From: Sphaerisporangium krabiense
GTDB lineage: Bacteria > Actinomycetota > Actinomycetes > Streptosporangiales > Streptosporangiaceae
DNA: 64,000 bases
Assembly (NCBI RefSeq): GCF_014200435.1
Contig: NZ_JACHBR010000001.1
Coordinates: forward strand, 4,247,501 to 4,311,500
Reading direction: 5' to 3'
The position numbers and the translations under genes are program-made. Of this stretch, positions 24,816 to 32,981 are shown piece by piece. How positions within the stretch are numbered: position 1 is the first letter of the stretch; each line of letters opens with the position of its first letter. Below the pieces are notes generated by a model, which was not told where the DNA came from, did not search any database, and saw only the letters and a list, made by a program, of their open reading frames with translations.

Positions 24816-25984
24816 AGATCCGCTACATGCTCCTGCACGCCTACGGCATGGGAGGGACCATACGGACGGTGATCAGCCAGGCGAACGCGATGGCGTCCCT
24901 CGGCCACGAGGCCGAGATCGTCAGCGTCGTGCGCCGCCGCGACGAGCCCCAGTTCGCGATCGACCCGCGCGTGTCCCTGACCACGCTGGCCGACCAGCGC
25001 GACGGCGTCCCCGAGGACGGCCTGGGCCGCCGCGCGTGGCGCAGGATCCGCGGCAAGATCGTCCCGCACGGGGAGTTCGCCGCGCGCTACTTCACCGAGG
25101 CCGTCGAGCGGGCCGCCATCGGCTACGTCGCCTCCCTGCGCGACGGCGTCCTCGTCACCACCCGCCCGGCGCTCAACCTCATCGCCGCGCGGCGCGGCCA
25201 CAAGAGCGTCGTCCGCGTGGCGCAGGAGCACATGAGCCTGGACGCCTACCGCGAGGGCGTGCGCCACGACATCGCCAGGTACTACGGCGCCTTCGACGCG
25301 ATCGCCGTCCTGACCAGGACCAACCTGCGCGAGTTCCGCCGGCTGTTCCCCCGCGGGCCCATCATGAGGATCCCGAACGCGGTCGAGGCCGGGGACGGCA
25401 GGCACTCCAGCGGGCGCAACCCCGTCGTGGCCGCCGCGGGCAGGCTCGTCGCGCAGAAGGGGTTCGACATGCTGATCCCGGCGTTCGCCCAGGTGGCGCG
25501 GCGGCACCCGGAGTGGCGGCTGCGCGTGTTCGGCACCGGGCCGAAGAAGGCCGCGCTCGCCGCGCTGATCGAGGAGCACGGCCTCGGCGACCACGTCACG
25601 CTGATGGGCCGCAGCACCACCTTGCAGGACGAGCTGGCCGACGCGTCCGTCTACGCGCTCAGCTCGCGCTTCGAGGGCCTGCCGATGGTGATGATCGAGG
25701 CGATGACGCACGCGCTGCCGGTCGTGGCCTTCGACTGCCCGACCGGCCCCGCCGACGTCCTCACCCACGGCAGGGACGGCCTGCTCGTCCCGCCCGGCGA
25801 CGTCGACGCGCTGGCCGCCGCGCTGGACCGGCTCGTCGCCGACCGCGACCTGCGGGTTCGCATGGGCGCGGCCGCCGCGGCCACGGCCGCCGACTACGCG
25901 CCCGAGGTCGTCATGCCGCTCTGGGAGCACCTGTTCGAGGAACTGCTCGCCGGCGCCCCCGTCGGCGGCTCGCGCTGGGCGTGA
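24812..25984 (+). CDS. Glycosyltransferase family 4
   Basis: The 390-residue protein begins at a GTG that overlaps the sulfotransferase stop. It has an N-terminal acceptor domain starting MLLHAYGMGGTIRTVISQAN and a GT-B nucleotide-sugar domain. The latter contains AAGRLVAQKGFDMLIPAFAQ, RVFGTGPKKAALAALIEE and the E-x7-E-like element FEGLPMVMIEAMTHALPV. The retaining GT4 family uses UDP-, GDP- or ADP-sugars; the sugar cannot be told from the sequence. Together with the sulfotransferase it suggests a sulfated cell-surface or secreted glycoconjugate. The stop lies 3 bases from that of the convergent acyltransferase gene. Confidence 0.9.
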   Translation: MKIRYMLLHAYGMGGTIRTVISQANAMASLGHEAEIVSVVRRRDEPQFAIDPRVSLTTLADQRDGVPEDGLGRRAWRRIRGKIVPHGEFAARYFTEAVERAAIGYVASLRDGVLVTTRPALNLIAARRGHKSVVRVAQEHMSLDAYREGVRHDIARYYGAFDAIAVLTRTNLREFRRLFPRGPIMRIPNAVEAGDGRHSSGRNPVVAAAGRLVAQKGFDMLIPAFAQVARRHPEWRLRVFGTGPKKAALAALIEEHGLGDHVTLMGRSTTLQDELADASVYALSSRFEGLPMVMIEAMTHALPVVAFDCPTGPADVLTHGRDGLLVPPGDVDALAAALDRLVADRDLRVRMGAAAAATAADYAPEVVMPLWEHLFEELLAGAPVGGSRWA

Positions 25985-25987
25985 CGC

Positions 25988-27166
25988 TCACCCTTTCACC
26001 GGGACGCGGGGGGCGGCGGCCGGTACGCGCCGGGTCGCGAGGCGGCGTCCGAGGTTCTGCATCGGCCTTTCGACGTACCGGTAGGACAGGGCGCTGACGG
26101 CCAGGATCAGCGTCAGGAAGGCCACGGCGGCGAGGATCTGCGCGGACGGCGGCGCCCAGCGCAGGTCCCCGGTGATCTGGACGCCCAGCTTCAGCAGCGG
26201 GTGATGGACCAGGTAGAGCGAGTAGCTGACCAGGCCCAGCCAGAGCAGCGCCCGGGGCATCCGCCGGCCGCGCAGCGCCATCGCCCCCGCGAACGTCGCC
26301 CCGGCCAGCGCCACGGTGGTGAGCCACACCTGCGGGCGCACCCACCACCAGCCGCCCTGGATCGCCCATATCGGGGCGACCGCCACCAGCGCCGCCGTCA
26401 CCGCCACCGGCCACAGGCGTCCGGCGCCCTGCTCCCACCGGCGGATCGCGGTCCCGGCGAACATGACCGCGAGGATCGCCAGGCCCAGCCAGGGGACCCT
26501 GCTGCCCGCCGCGACCAGCACCAGCGCCATGGCCCCCAGCGCGCACGCCGCCGCCGTGCGGAACCGGCCGGCGAGCAGGCACGCCATCCCCGCGAGGAAG
26601 ACCCCGCACGACGCCCACGCGACCCACGCGCCCGTCAGGAGCGCCGCGCCGACCAGCAGCCCCTCCACGACGGCCGCCATGCCGAACGCCACGGCCGGCA
26701 CCCAGGCGCGGGTGTGCGTTCCTGTCGTGAACAACGCGGTCACCAGCAGGTAGAACACCATTTCGTACGACAGCGTCCACATCGTGTCGGTGACGCCGCC
26801 GACGCCGACCACGTCCAGCAGCATCGTCGCGTGCGCGGCCACCGCGGACGGGTCGCGCGGCACCGCGTCCCGGATCGCGACCCACGGGCTCAGCGCCAGT
26901 ACGAACGCGGCGACCGCCAGGTAGAGCGGGTAGAGGCGGAACGCGCGGCCGATCCAGAACGCGCGGACGTCGCCGTGCCGTTCCAGCGACGTCGGGATGA
27001 TGTACCCGCTGACCAGGAAGAAGACCAGGACGCCGTAGATGCCCAGGTTGAACCAGTACGGCCGCAGCCAGGGCACCACCCACGGCAGCAGATGCTCTCC
27101 CACCACCGCGATCGCGCCGATCCCGCGCAGCGCGTCCAGCCACGCGAGCCGCGAGCGATGGTCCAT
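25988..27166 (-). CDS. Acyltransferase 3 family membrane protein
   Basis: The 392-residue protein has about ten membrane helices. It starts LAWLDALRGIGAIAVVGEHL, the AT3 N-terminal motif with its conserved R and H. Further marks are FFLVSGYIIPTSLERHG, IGRAFRLYPLYLAVA and the C-terminal YRYVERPMQNLG. AT3 proteins acylate surface polysaccharides, antibiotics or lipids using cytoplasmic acyl donors. The ATG at 27166 fits the family start. It faces the sulfotransferase/GT4 pair tail to tail, so it may decorate the same glycan, but that is inference. Confidence 0.9.
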   Translation of the reverse strand: MDHRSRLAWLDALRGIGAIAVVGEHLLPWVVPWLRPYWFNLGIYGVLVFFLVSGYIIPTSLERHGDVRAFWIGRAFRLYPLYLAVAAFVLALSPWVAIRDAVPRDPSAVAAHATMLLDVVGVGGVTDTMWTLSYEMVFYLLVTALFTTGTHTRAWVPAVAFGMAAVVEGLLVGAALLTGAWVAWASCGVFLAGMACLLAGRFRTAAACALGAMALVLVAAGSRVPWLGLAILAVMFAGTAIRRWEQGAGRLWPVAVTAALVAVAPIWAIQGGWWWVRPQVWLTTVALAGATFAGAMALRGRRMPRALLWLGLVSYSLYLVHHPLLKLGVQITGDLRWAPPSAQILAAVAFLTLILAVSALSYRYVERPMQNLGRRLATRRVPAAAPRVPVKG

Positions 27167-27340
27167 GGTCGCCCACGGTAGCAACCCGGCCCTCCCCGCA
27201 TGCCGGGCACCCAGCATGATCTACCACCAGAGGGCGCAGGAGGCCATCTTCCGGTCATCCGGGCACGCCGGTGAGTGCGTGCGCCGGGCCGGTGCGGCTC
27301 CGGGGCGGCCGGGACGGGGTGTGAGAACATTCGTTGTGTT

Positions 27341-27922
27341 ATGGAGGCAAGCCTGGCGTTGCGGCTCGCGCGGTCGGCGGTGTTCACGGTCGTCTGCGTA
27401 GGGCTTGCCGCCGGGGCACACCGCTTCGCGGGCGCCGACGGCCCCGGGGTGGGGGCGCTGGCCTCCGGCGGGCTCGCCGTCATGGCCGCCACGGCGCTCC
27501 TCGCCCGGCGCGAGCGCTCGCCCGCGACCGTGGTCGCCTGGCTGCTGGCCGGGCAGCTCCTTCTGCACAAATGGTTCGGCGCCGCCGTCGTCGCGGCCCC
27601 GGTCCACGGGCACGGCATGCCCGTGGCGCACGGGCAGGGGCTCGGCGTGGGCGTCGGCATGCTGCTGGCCCACCTCACGGCCGCGCTCCTCACCGGCTGG
27701 TGGCTGGCCCGCGGGGAGTCGGCGCTGTGGTCGCTGCTGCGCGCGGCCGGGGCCCGCGCGGTGCGGCGCCTGGGCGTGCCGCTCGCGCTGCTCCGCCGCG
27801 GGACGGCCCCGCCGCCGCGCCCCGTTCCCGTCCGGGACGTCCACGCCGTACGGATCCCGGCCGGCCGGGTCCTGCGGCACTCCCTCGCGCGGCGCGGCCC
27901 GCCGCCGGTCACGGTGTTCTGA
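27341..27922 (+). CDS. Membrane protein with His-rich loop, upstream of CopC
   Basis: I do not recognise a named family. The 193-residue product has four hydrophobic stretches (SAVFTVVCVGLAAG, GALASGGLAVMAATALLA, VVAWLLAGQLLL, GMLLAHLTAALLTGWWLA). Between the last two is a loop with HGHGMPVAHG, which could bind copper. The C-terminal 60 residues are basic and rich in Arg and Pro. Similar small proteins accompany CopC genes in actinomycetes. It begins at the ATG at 27341 and lies about 100 bp upstream of copC on the same strand. Confidence 0.65.
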   Translation: MEASLALRLARSAVFTVVCVGLAAGAHRFAGADGPGVGALASGGLAVMAATALLARRERSPATVVAWLLAGQLLLHKWFGAAVVAAPVHGHGMPVAHGQGLGVGVGMLLAHLTAALLTGWWLARGESALWSLLRAAGARAVRRLGVPLALLRRGTAPPPRPVPVRDVHAVRIPAGRVLRHSLARRGPPPVTVF

Positions 27923-28020
27923 GCTCTCGTCCCGTTCCGACACCTTCCCGTACGGGCGGCGAACGCGCGTGCCCTGACGGGCACGCGGGTGGCGTGCGTC
28001 CGCGCTTGGAGTGCCCTTCC

Positions 28021-28578
28021 GTGAAATCGTCTTTCTTCCGAACCCTGCTCGTGCTCTGCCTGTCCGGGGTCGTCCTCGGGCTCGCGGCCCCGTCCGCGCT
28101 GGCGCACGACAGCCTGAAAAGCAGTTCCCCGGCGAAGAACGCCGTCGTGTCCGGCCTCGACAAGATAGAGCTGGAGTTCAGCGCGCGCGTGAACTTCCCC
28201 GCGGTCGTCCTGACCGACGCGAGCGGGAAGCGGTACGAGGCCGGGTCCCCGCGTGCCGAGGGCCCGAAGGTCGTGCAGAACGTCACCGGGCCGCTTCCCT
28301 CCGGCGACTACGTCATCGCCTGGAGGGTCGTGTCCTCCGACGGGCACCCGGTGGAGGGGGAGATCCCGTTCAAGGTGAACGCGCCGGGCGGTGCTCCGGC
28401 GCCGGCGGCCCCCGTGGTCTCGGCGACCCCCGCCGCCGAGACATCGCAGGGAGCATTCCCGACGTGGATCCTGGTCGTCGCCGTGTTCGTGGTGATCGCG
28501 GTGGTCGTGACGTTCCGTACCCGCGCCGGGTCCTCCTCCGGCGCCGCCAAGCCCGGCGCCACGCCGGAGAGGGATTGA
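28021..28578 (+). CDS. copC: CopC domain copper-resistance protein
   Basis: The 185-residue protein has a signal peptide (LLVLCLSGVVLGLAAPSALA) ending so that the mature chain starts with His (HDSLKSSSPAKN), the N-terminal copper ligand of CopC. The second His lies in VSSDGHPVEGEIPFKV. After the beta-barrel domain comes a Pro/Ala-rich stretch and a C-terminal membrane helix (TWILVVAVFVVIAVVVTF). The protein is therefore anchored outside the membrane. GGAG is 10 bases before the GTG start. The neighbouring membrane gene is probably its partner in copper handling. Confidence 0.92.
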   Translation: MKSSFFRTLLVLCLSGVVLGLAAPSALAHDSLKSSSPAKNAVVSGLDKIELEFSARVNFPAVVLTDASGKRYEAGSPRAEGPKVVQNVTGPLPSGDYVIAWRVVSSDGHPVEGEIPFKVNAPGGAPAPAAPVVSATPAAETSQGAFPTWILVVAVFVVIAVVVTFRTRAGSSSGAAKPGATPERD

Positions 28579-28597
28579 GCCGGGCGGCGATACCGGC

Positions 28598-29845
28598 CTA
28601 CTTGCGGGACACCTTCCACGTCACGGACTCGGTGAGGGCGTCCGCCCGGTAGGCGGGGTCGCGGACGGACGGGGTGCGGTCGGTGACCACCACGGTCACC
28701 TCGCCGCCGTCGCCCTGGCCGTTCACGGTGACGGACGTGCGCCCGGCCCACGGCCTGCGTTCGTGGCCGTCCACGTACCAGCGGATGTCGAGGCCCTCGA
28801 CGGGGACCGGCCTGATCGACAGCGTGGACTTGCGGGGCACCGGCGCGGCGCCGGGCGTGCGCGCGTCGATCAGGCCGGTCACGTCGTAGAACGATTTGAT
28901 CATCCTTTCCCGGCCGACCAGGTTGAACTCCCTGCGCAGCGTGCGCATCAGCGAGTCGTCACTGGGCCGGTAGATGCCCTTCTCGGTGTAGAGCGCGCCC
29001 TCGAAGGCGCCGATCGCGCCGCCGTCGGGCGTCGGCTCGCCGAGCCAGCGGAACCATTTGGCCTGCTCGGCGGTCATCCGGGCCGCGTCCCTGATCGAGA
29101 CGTTGGCCTCCGGGCGCTCGGGGCCGGTGTACTCGCTGCCGTCGCCCGGCCGCGAGTAGTACGGGTACTCGTCCGCCAGGTCGCCGAGCGAGTGGCCGAG
29201 CTCGTGCGGCAGGATCTCCCCGGCGAGCGGGTGCCCGCCCGAGAACGTGACGAGCTCCTCGTCGGTGTAGCCGGCCCCGCCGTACTTGGCGCTGTTGGCC
29301 AGCAGCGCGATCTGGTCGGCGTCCGGGGCCAGCGCCGCGTACGACCGGGCCGCGTCGACGTCCGCGCACAGCAGGCGCTCCAGCCCGTCGCACCAGTAGG
29401 CACTGCCCAGCGGGGTGTTCTTGACGACGTCGGCGGTCGGGTCGCCGCTCACGCCCGAGACGGGGGACACGATGTCGACCCGCCACACGTTGAACAGCTT
29501 CCGATAGCTCTTGAACGGCTCCCGGGCCGCGAGCAGCTCCCAGTTGGCCTTGACCTGGCCGGCGTAGGAGCCCTGCTCGCCCGCGGTGTAGCCGTCGCCG
29601 AGGAAGACCAGGTCGATGCGGTGGTCGCTCGGGCCGTTGACCTCGACCGGCGTCACGGCGCCCGCGGGTCCGGTGGCGCGGGCGTGGGGGCGCGGGGACG
29701 GGGGCGTCACCTCGGCACGGGTGATGGTGCCGTCCTCGGCGAACACCTCCATGCGGCGGGTGGGCGGAGTGTCACCGGCGGCGGCCGGGACGGCGAAGCT
29801 CACGCTCGCCAGCACGGCGCCCATGAGCAAGGGGAATCGGCGCAC
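28598..29845 (-). CDS. Secreted M64 family metallopeptidase
   Basis: The 415-residue protein has a signal peptide (RRFPLLMGAVLASVSFAVPA) and an M64-type catalytic domain. The zinc motif is HELGHSLGDLADEY. The upstream IDLVFLGDGYTAGEQG segment is the family hallmark, and a C-terminal beta domain follows. The family includes the Clostridium ramosum IgA peptidase and many actinobacterial enzymes of unknown target. The GTG at 29845 is preceded by GAAGGA. It is the metallopeptidase next to the second XRE-TPR regulator gene, which lies upstream on the same strand. Confidence 0.9.
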   Translation of the reverse strand: MRRFPLLMGAVLASVSFAVPAAAGDTPPTRRMEVFAEDGTITRAEVTPPSPRPHARATGPAGAVTPVEVNGPSDHRIDLVFLGDGYTAGEQGSYAGQVKANWELLAAREPFKSYRKLFNVWRVDIVSPVSGVSGDPTADVVKNTPLGSAYWCDGLERLLCADVDAARSYAALAPDADQIALLANSAKYGGAGYTDEELVTFSGGHPLAGEILPHELGHSLGDLADEYPYYSRPGDGSEYTGPERPEANVSIRDAARMTAEQAKWFRWLGEPTPDGGAIGAFEGALYTEKGIYRPSDDSLMRTLRREFNLVGRERMIKSFYDVTGLIDARTPGAAPVPRKSTLSIRPVPVEGLDIRWYVDGHERRPWAGRTSVTVNGQGDGGEVTVVVTDRTPSVRDPAYRADALTESVTWKVSRK

Positions 29846-29914
29846 TTGTGGTCCTTCACAGCGGCGGGGGGAATGGGGGGATAAGTAGGCGAATAACCAC
29901 ATTTATGTAAGTAG

Positions 29915-29933
29915 TTAAGCTAGGCTCGCCGCG
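29915..29933. promoter_or_regulatory. Weak iron-box-like site upstream of the M64 gene
   Basis: TTAAGCTAGGCTCGCCGCG matches 13 of 19 positions of the DtxR/DmdR iron box TTAGGTTAGGCTCACCTAA. It lies 70 bases upstream of the M64 start. The left half is good and the right half is poor, so this is a suggestion only. Confidence 0.3.
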
Positions 29934-30069
29934 CATCCGTGACAAGACCCAAAACGCCCTTCTCTCCCCTAACCCGCTCAACCGGCACGCCCGTACGGCA
30001 AGGGCGATCCCGCTGGACTCGTCCGTCAAGCGGGGGACCTGCCGGGGCCGATGGCGCCGGCCCGTCCCG

Positions 30070-31449
30070 TCAGGCGGGGGGAGGCAGCGGGGGGCCGGCC
30101 GGGCCGAGGGTGGTGGAACCCGGGGTGCCGAGAGGGCCGAGGCCGGTGCGGTAGACGTCCATGGCCGCCTCGGCGCGGCCCAGGCGGCGCAGCAGGTCGC
30201 CGAGAAGCAGGCAGATGTCCGCCAGATCCCCGGCGGCGCCCGAGCGCCGCAGCAGGGCCAGCGCGGCGCCGTAGTGCTCCTCGGCGGCCGCCAGGTCGCC
30301 CCGTTCCTCGGCGATCAGCCCGAGCAGCCGCCGCGCCCCGCCCGCGTGGACGGCGCCGCGGTCGGGGTGCAGCTCGCCGAGCAGCCGCCGCAGCAGCCCC
30401 TCGGCCTCCTGCGCCCGGCCGCGGCGGCGCAGCACGTCCGCCAGCTCCACCTCGACCTGCGCCGTGTAGAGGGAGGCGCGCTTGGAGGCCAGCATGTCCC
30501 GGGCGGTGCGCAGCTCGGCCTCGGCGGACTCCAGGTCGCCGTCCTGGGCGTGGACGTAGCCGCGCATCCAGTGGCAGTGCGCCAGCTCCGTCCGGATCTG
30601 CAGCCCCTCGTACAGCTCCGCCGCCTTGGCGAGGGACGTCCGGGCCTCTTCGGTACGCCCCTCCGCGATGAGCGTGCGGGCGACCGTCCTGTGCATGGAC
30701 GCGACCAGCGCGGGATCGGAGACCTGGGGCGCCAGGCTGAGCGCGAACTCCGCCGCCTGCGCGGCGCGGGCGTGCGCGCCGAGGTCCATGTACGGGGCGA
30801 TGACGGCCGTGTGCAGCAGCACCAAGGCCTCCGGGTCGCGCAGGCCCGCCGCGTCGAGGCCCGCGATCGCCGTCTCCAGCAGATAGCAGGCGTAGCGCAG
30901 CTCGCCGGCGAGGTAGTGCGCGACGGCGCGCCCGCGGACGGCCCTGGCCCGCCGCGGGAGGGGCGCGTCGGACAGCAGCCGTTCGGCGGCCTCGAAGTGG
31001 GCGCGGGCGGCGTCGAGGTCGCCGGTCTCCAGCGCGCACTGCCCGAGCCCGAGCGTGGCGGCCACCCGTTCCCCGGCCAGGCCGTGGCGCTCGGCGTCGG
31101 CGAGGAGCCGCGCGTAGTCCGCCGCGGCGTCCTCGGCGGCCCCGGTGGCGAGCGTCCGCTGGGCGTCCAGCAGGCTCACGCGGAGGTCGGTGGCGAGGTG
31201 GGCGGGACGGCCCGTCAGCAGTTCGTCGCTGGTCACGCCCAGACGTCCGGCCAGGTGCCGCAGCGCGGCCTCCGACGGGCGCACCCGCCCCGCCTCCAGG
31301 GTGGACACGTACGCCGCCGTGTAGGCGGGCTCGGCGAGCTGCCGCTGCGTCATTCCCTGAGCCGTACGCAGCCGCTGGACCCGCCGCCCGATCGCCGCGG
31401 GCCCGTCGGGCCGTCCGGCGTCCTCCGCGGGCGAGGCTGCGTCGGTCAC
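30070..31449 (-). CDS. XRE family regulator with TPR domain (paralogue)
   Basis: The 459-residue protein has an XRE helix-turn-helix (IGRRVQRLRTAQGMTQRQLA to YVSTLEAGRVRPS) near residues 20-75, then TPR-like helical repeats. It shares the same HTH signature as the protein at 12755-14008, including the LAEP-x-YTA-x-YVS element, so the two are close paralogues. AGGAAGGA precedes the GTG at 31449. Upstream, GTTCAA occurs at 31613 and 31635 (22 bp apart) with the palindrome AGTCGACT at 31618-31625 between, a likely control region. The M64 peptidase follows on the same strand after 225 bp. Confidence 0.88.
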   Translation of the reverse strand: MTDAASPAEDAGRPDGPAAIGRRVQRLRTAQGMTQRQLAEPAYTAAYVSTLEAGRVRPSEAALRHLAGRLGVTSDELLTGRPAHLATDLRVSLLDAQRTLATGAAEDAAADYARLLADAERHGLAGERVAATLGLGQCALETGDLDAARAHFEAAERLLSDAPLPRRARAVRGRAVAHYLAGELRYACYLLETAIAGLDAAGLRDPEALVLLHTAVIAPYMDLGAHARAAQAAEFALSLAPQVSDPALVASMHRTVARTLIAEGRTEEARTSLAKAAELYEGLQIRTELAHCHWMRGYVHAQDGDLESAEAELRTARDMLASKRASLYTAQVEVELADVLRRRGRAQEAEGLLRRLLGELHPDRGAVHAGGARRLLGLIAEERGDLAAAEEHYGAALALLRRSGAAGDLADICLLLGDLLRRLGRAEAAMDVYRTGLGPLGTPGSTTLGPAGPPLPPPA

Positions 31450-31699
31450 GGTGCCGTCCTTCCTGGCCGCCGACCGGCCGGGCGTTCGCCGGACGCCCGT
31501 TCGCGCCGCACGAGATCGTGAGCGGCAGGGTGTTCTCGTTCCCGTGGCGGTCATCCGGAAGCCACCCTATTCACCCCTTCCGCCCCTCGCCGCCGCCCCC
31601 TTCGCCGAGCGCGTTCAAGTCGACTCAATGGGGTGTTCAACCGGCTTAGCAGGGGGCGGAACACGGGCCGGGGAGTCCCTGGACGGGTACCAGAGGGGT

Positions 31700-32647
31700 G
31701 TGGACTTATCTGCCGCGGCGGACGAGCTGTATGGCGGCGCGCCCGAGGAGTTCGTCGAAAGGCGCAGGCGCCTGGCGGCCGAGGCCAAGCGGTCCGGGGA
31801 CGCCGTCCTGGCCCGGCGGATCGGCGGGCTCCGGCGGCCGACCGTGTCGGCGTGGGCGGTCAACCGGCTGGCCAGGACGGCCCCCGGCGAGCTCGGCCGG
31901 CTGCTGGGCCTCGGGGACGAGCTACGGTCGGCGTGGACGTCGGGCGGGCAGGTCGGCGACCTCGACCGGCGGCGCGGCGAACTGGTCGCCCGCCTGCTGC
32001 GCACCGCCCGCCGATCGGCGGACGAGGCCGGCCGCCCCCTGCGCGAGCCCGCCCTGCGCGAGGTCGAGGACACCCTGCACGCCGCCACCATGGACCCGGC
32101 CGTCGCCGACCAGGTACGCGCCGGCCACCTGTCCCAACCCCAGACCTACGCCGGCTTCGCCCCGGCCGACCCCCTCCCCGAAGCCAAGCGACACGCGCCG
32201 GAAGAGCCCCCGAAGCCGGAACGCGAGGCCGAGAAACGCCGGAAGCCGGAACGCGAGGCCGAGAAACGGCGGAAGTCAGAGCGTGAGGCCGAGAAGGCGC
32301 GGCGGAAGCGGGAACGGGCCGACGCGGAGCGGCGAGAGCGGGAGCAGGCGGAGGAGGAGCGGCGGCGCAGGCGGGCCGACCTGGTGGCGGCCGCCGAGCG
32401 CGAGGCGCGCGACGCCGAGCGGACGGCCGCCGAATGGGAGTCCGAGACCCGCGACGCCCGGCGCGTCCACGAGACCGCCACCACCGAGGTGAACCGCCTC
32501 CACGACGAGCTCACCGCCGCCCAGGCCCGCCAGGAAGCCGCCGCCCGGCGCCTGACCACGGCGGAACGCGAACACACCCGGGCCGCCCGCCACGCCGCCG
32601 ACGCCCGCCACCGCGCCGACTCCCTCCACGAAGACGCCCCCAGGTGA
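31700..32647 (+). CDS. Coiled-coil protein with tandem charged repeats, function unknown
   Basis: The 315-residue product starts with a compact domain (about 1-150) containing EFVERRRRLAAEAKRSGDA and RRPTVSAWAVNRLAR. I recognise that domain from uncharacterised actinobacterial proteins. From about residue 165 it is almost wholly Glu, Lys, Arg and Ala and would form a long coiled coil. Three near-identical decapeptides of the type KPEREAEKRR open the coil. The GTG at 31700 begins the conserved part; the frame stays open upstream, including an ATG at 31628, so the start is uncertain. Its role is unknown; a structural or scaffolding function is possible. Confidence 0.6.
   Translation: MDLSAAADELYGGAPEEFVERRRRLAAEAKRSGDAVLARRIGGLRRPTVSAWAVNRLARTAPGELGRLLGLGDELRSAWTSGGQVGDLDRRRGELVARLLRTARRSADEAGRPLREPALREVEDTLHAATMDPAVADQVRAGHLSQPQTYAGFAPADPLPEAKRHAPEEPPKPEREAEKRRKPEREAEKRRKSEREAEKARRKRERADAERREREQAEEERRRRRADLVAAAEREARDAERTAAEWESETRDARRVHETATTEVNRLHDELTAAQARQEAAARRLTTAEREHTRAARHAADARHRADSLHEDAPR
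32213..32302 (+). repeat. Three 30-bp tandem repeats inside the coiled-coil gene
   Basis: Units at 32213-32242, 32243-32272 and 32273-32302 encode KPEREAEKRR, KPEREAEKRR and KSEREAEKAR. The first two differ by one base; the third is more diverged. Recent duplication has lengthened the coil. Confidence 0.9.
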
Positions 32648-32981
32648 ATCACCTGAGCTCCCGGCACGGCCGCCGGCCGAGGACCAGGTTCGGCAGGCCC
32701 GTGGCGGCAGGGAGATCGGCGGGAGCGGATGCGTTAGCCTTTCGGCAATGCCGGGTGGGGTGTGGGAGGTAGGTATGGGCCAGGGCAAGGTGACGGCCAC
32801 CGTCTCGGCGCGGGGGCGCGGCCGCTGAACGAGCCGGTCGGCGCTCCTCGGCGCGAGGCGGTCTCCCTCTCATGACCGTTCCCTCGATGAGGAGCCTTCT
32901 TTCGCATGCCCTCACGTCCGCGGGTACCGCCGCGGACCTCACCCGCGCGGACTCCTCCAGGCCGTGTGGTTCGGAGAACCG
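32648..32981 (+). other. 334-bp gap with a possible 17-codon leader frame
   Basis: GGAGGT lies 5 bases before an ATG at 32775 that opens a 17-codon frame (MGQGKVTATVSARGRGR) ending TGA at 32828. The ribosome site is among the best in the window, but the peptide is unlike anything I know. The rest of the gap holds GC-rich inverted sequence and no gene. The frame lies about 150 bases upstream of the methyltransferase start. Confidence 0.35.

Noticed and set aside
26201-27181. A 326-codon plus-strand frame over the acyltransferase gene
   Set aside because: Very rich in Arg, Gln and Pro with no start signal; the opposite strand is a clear AT3 membrane protein.
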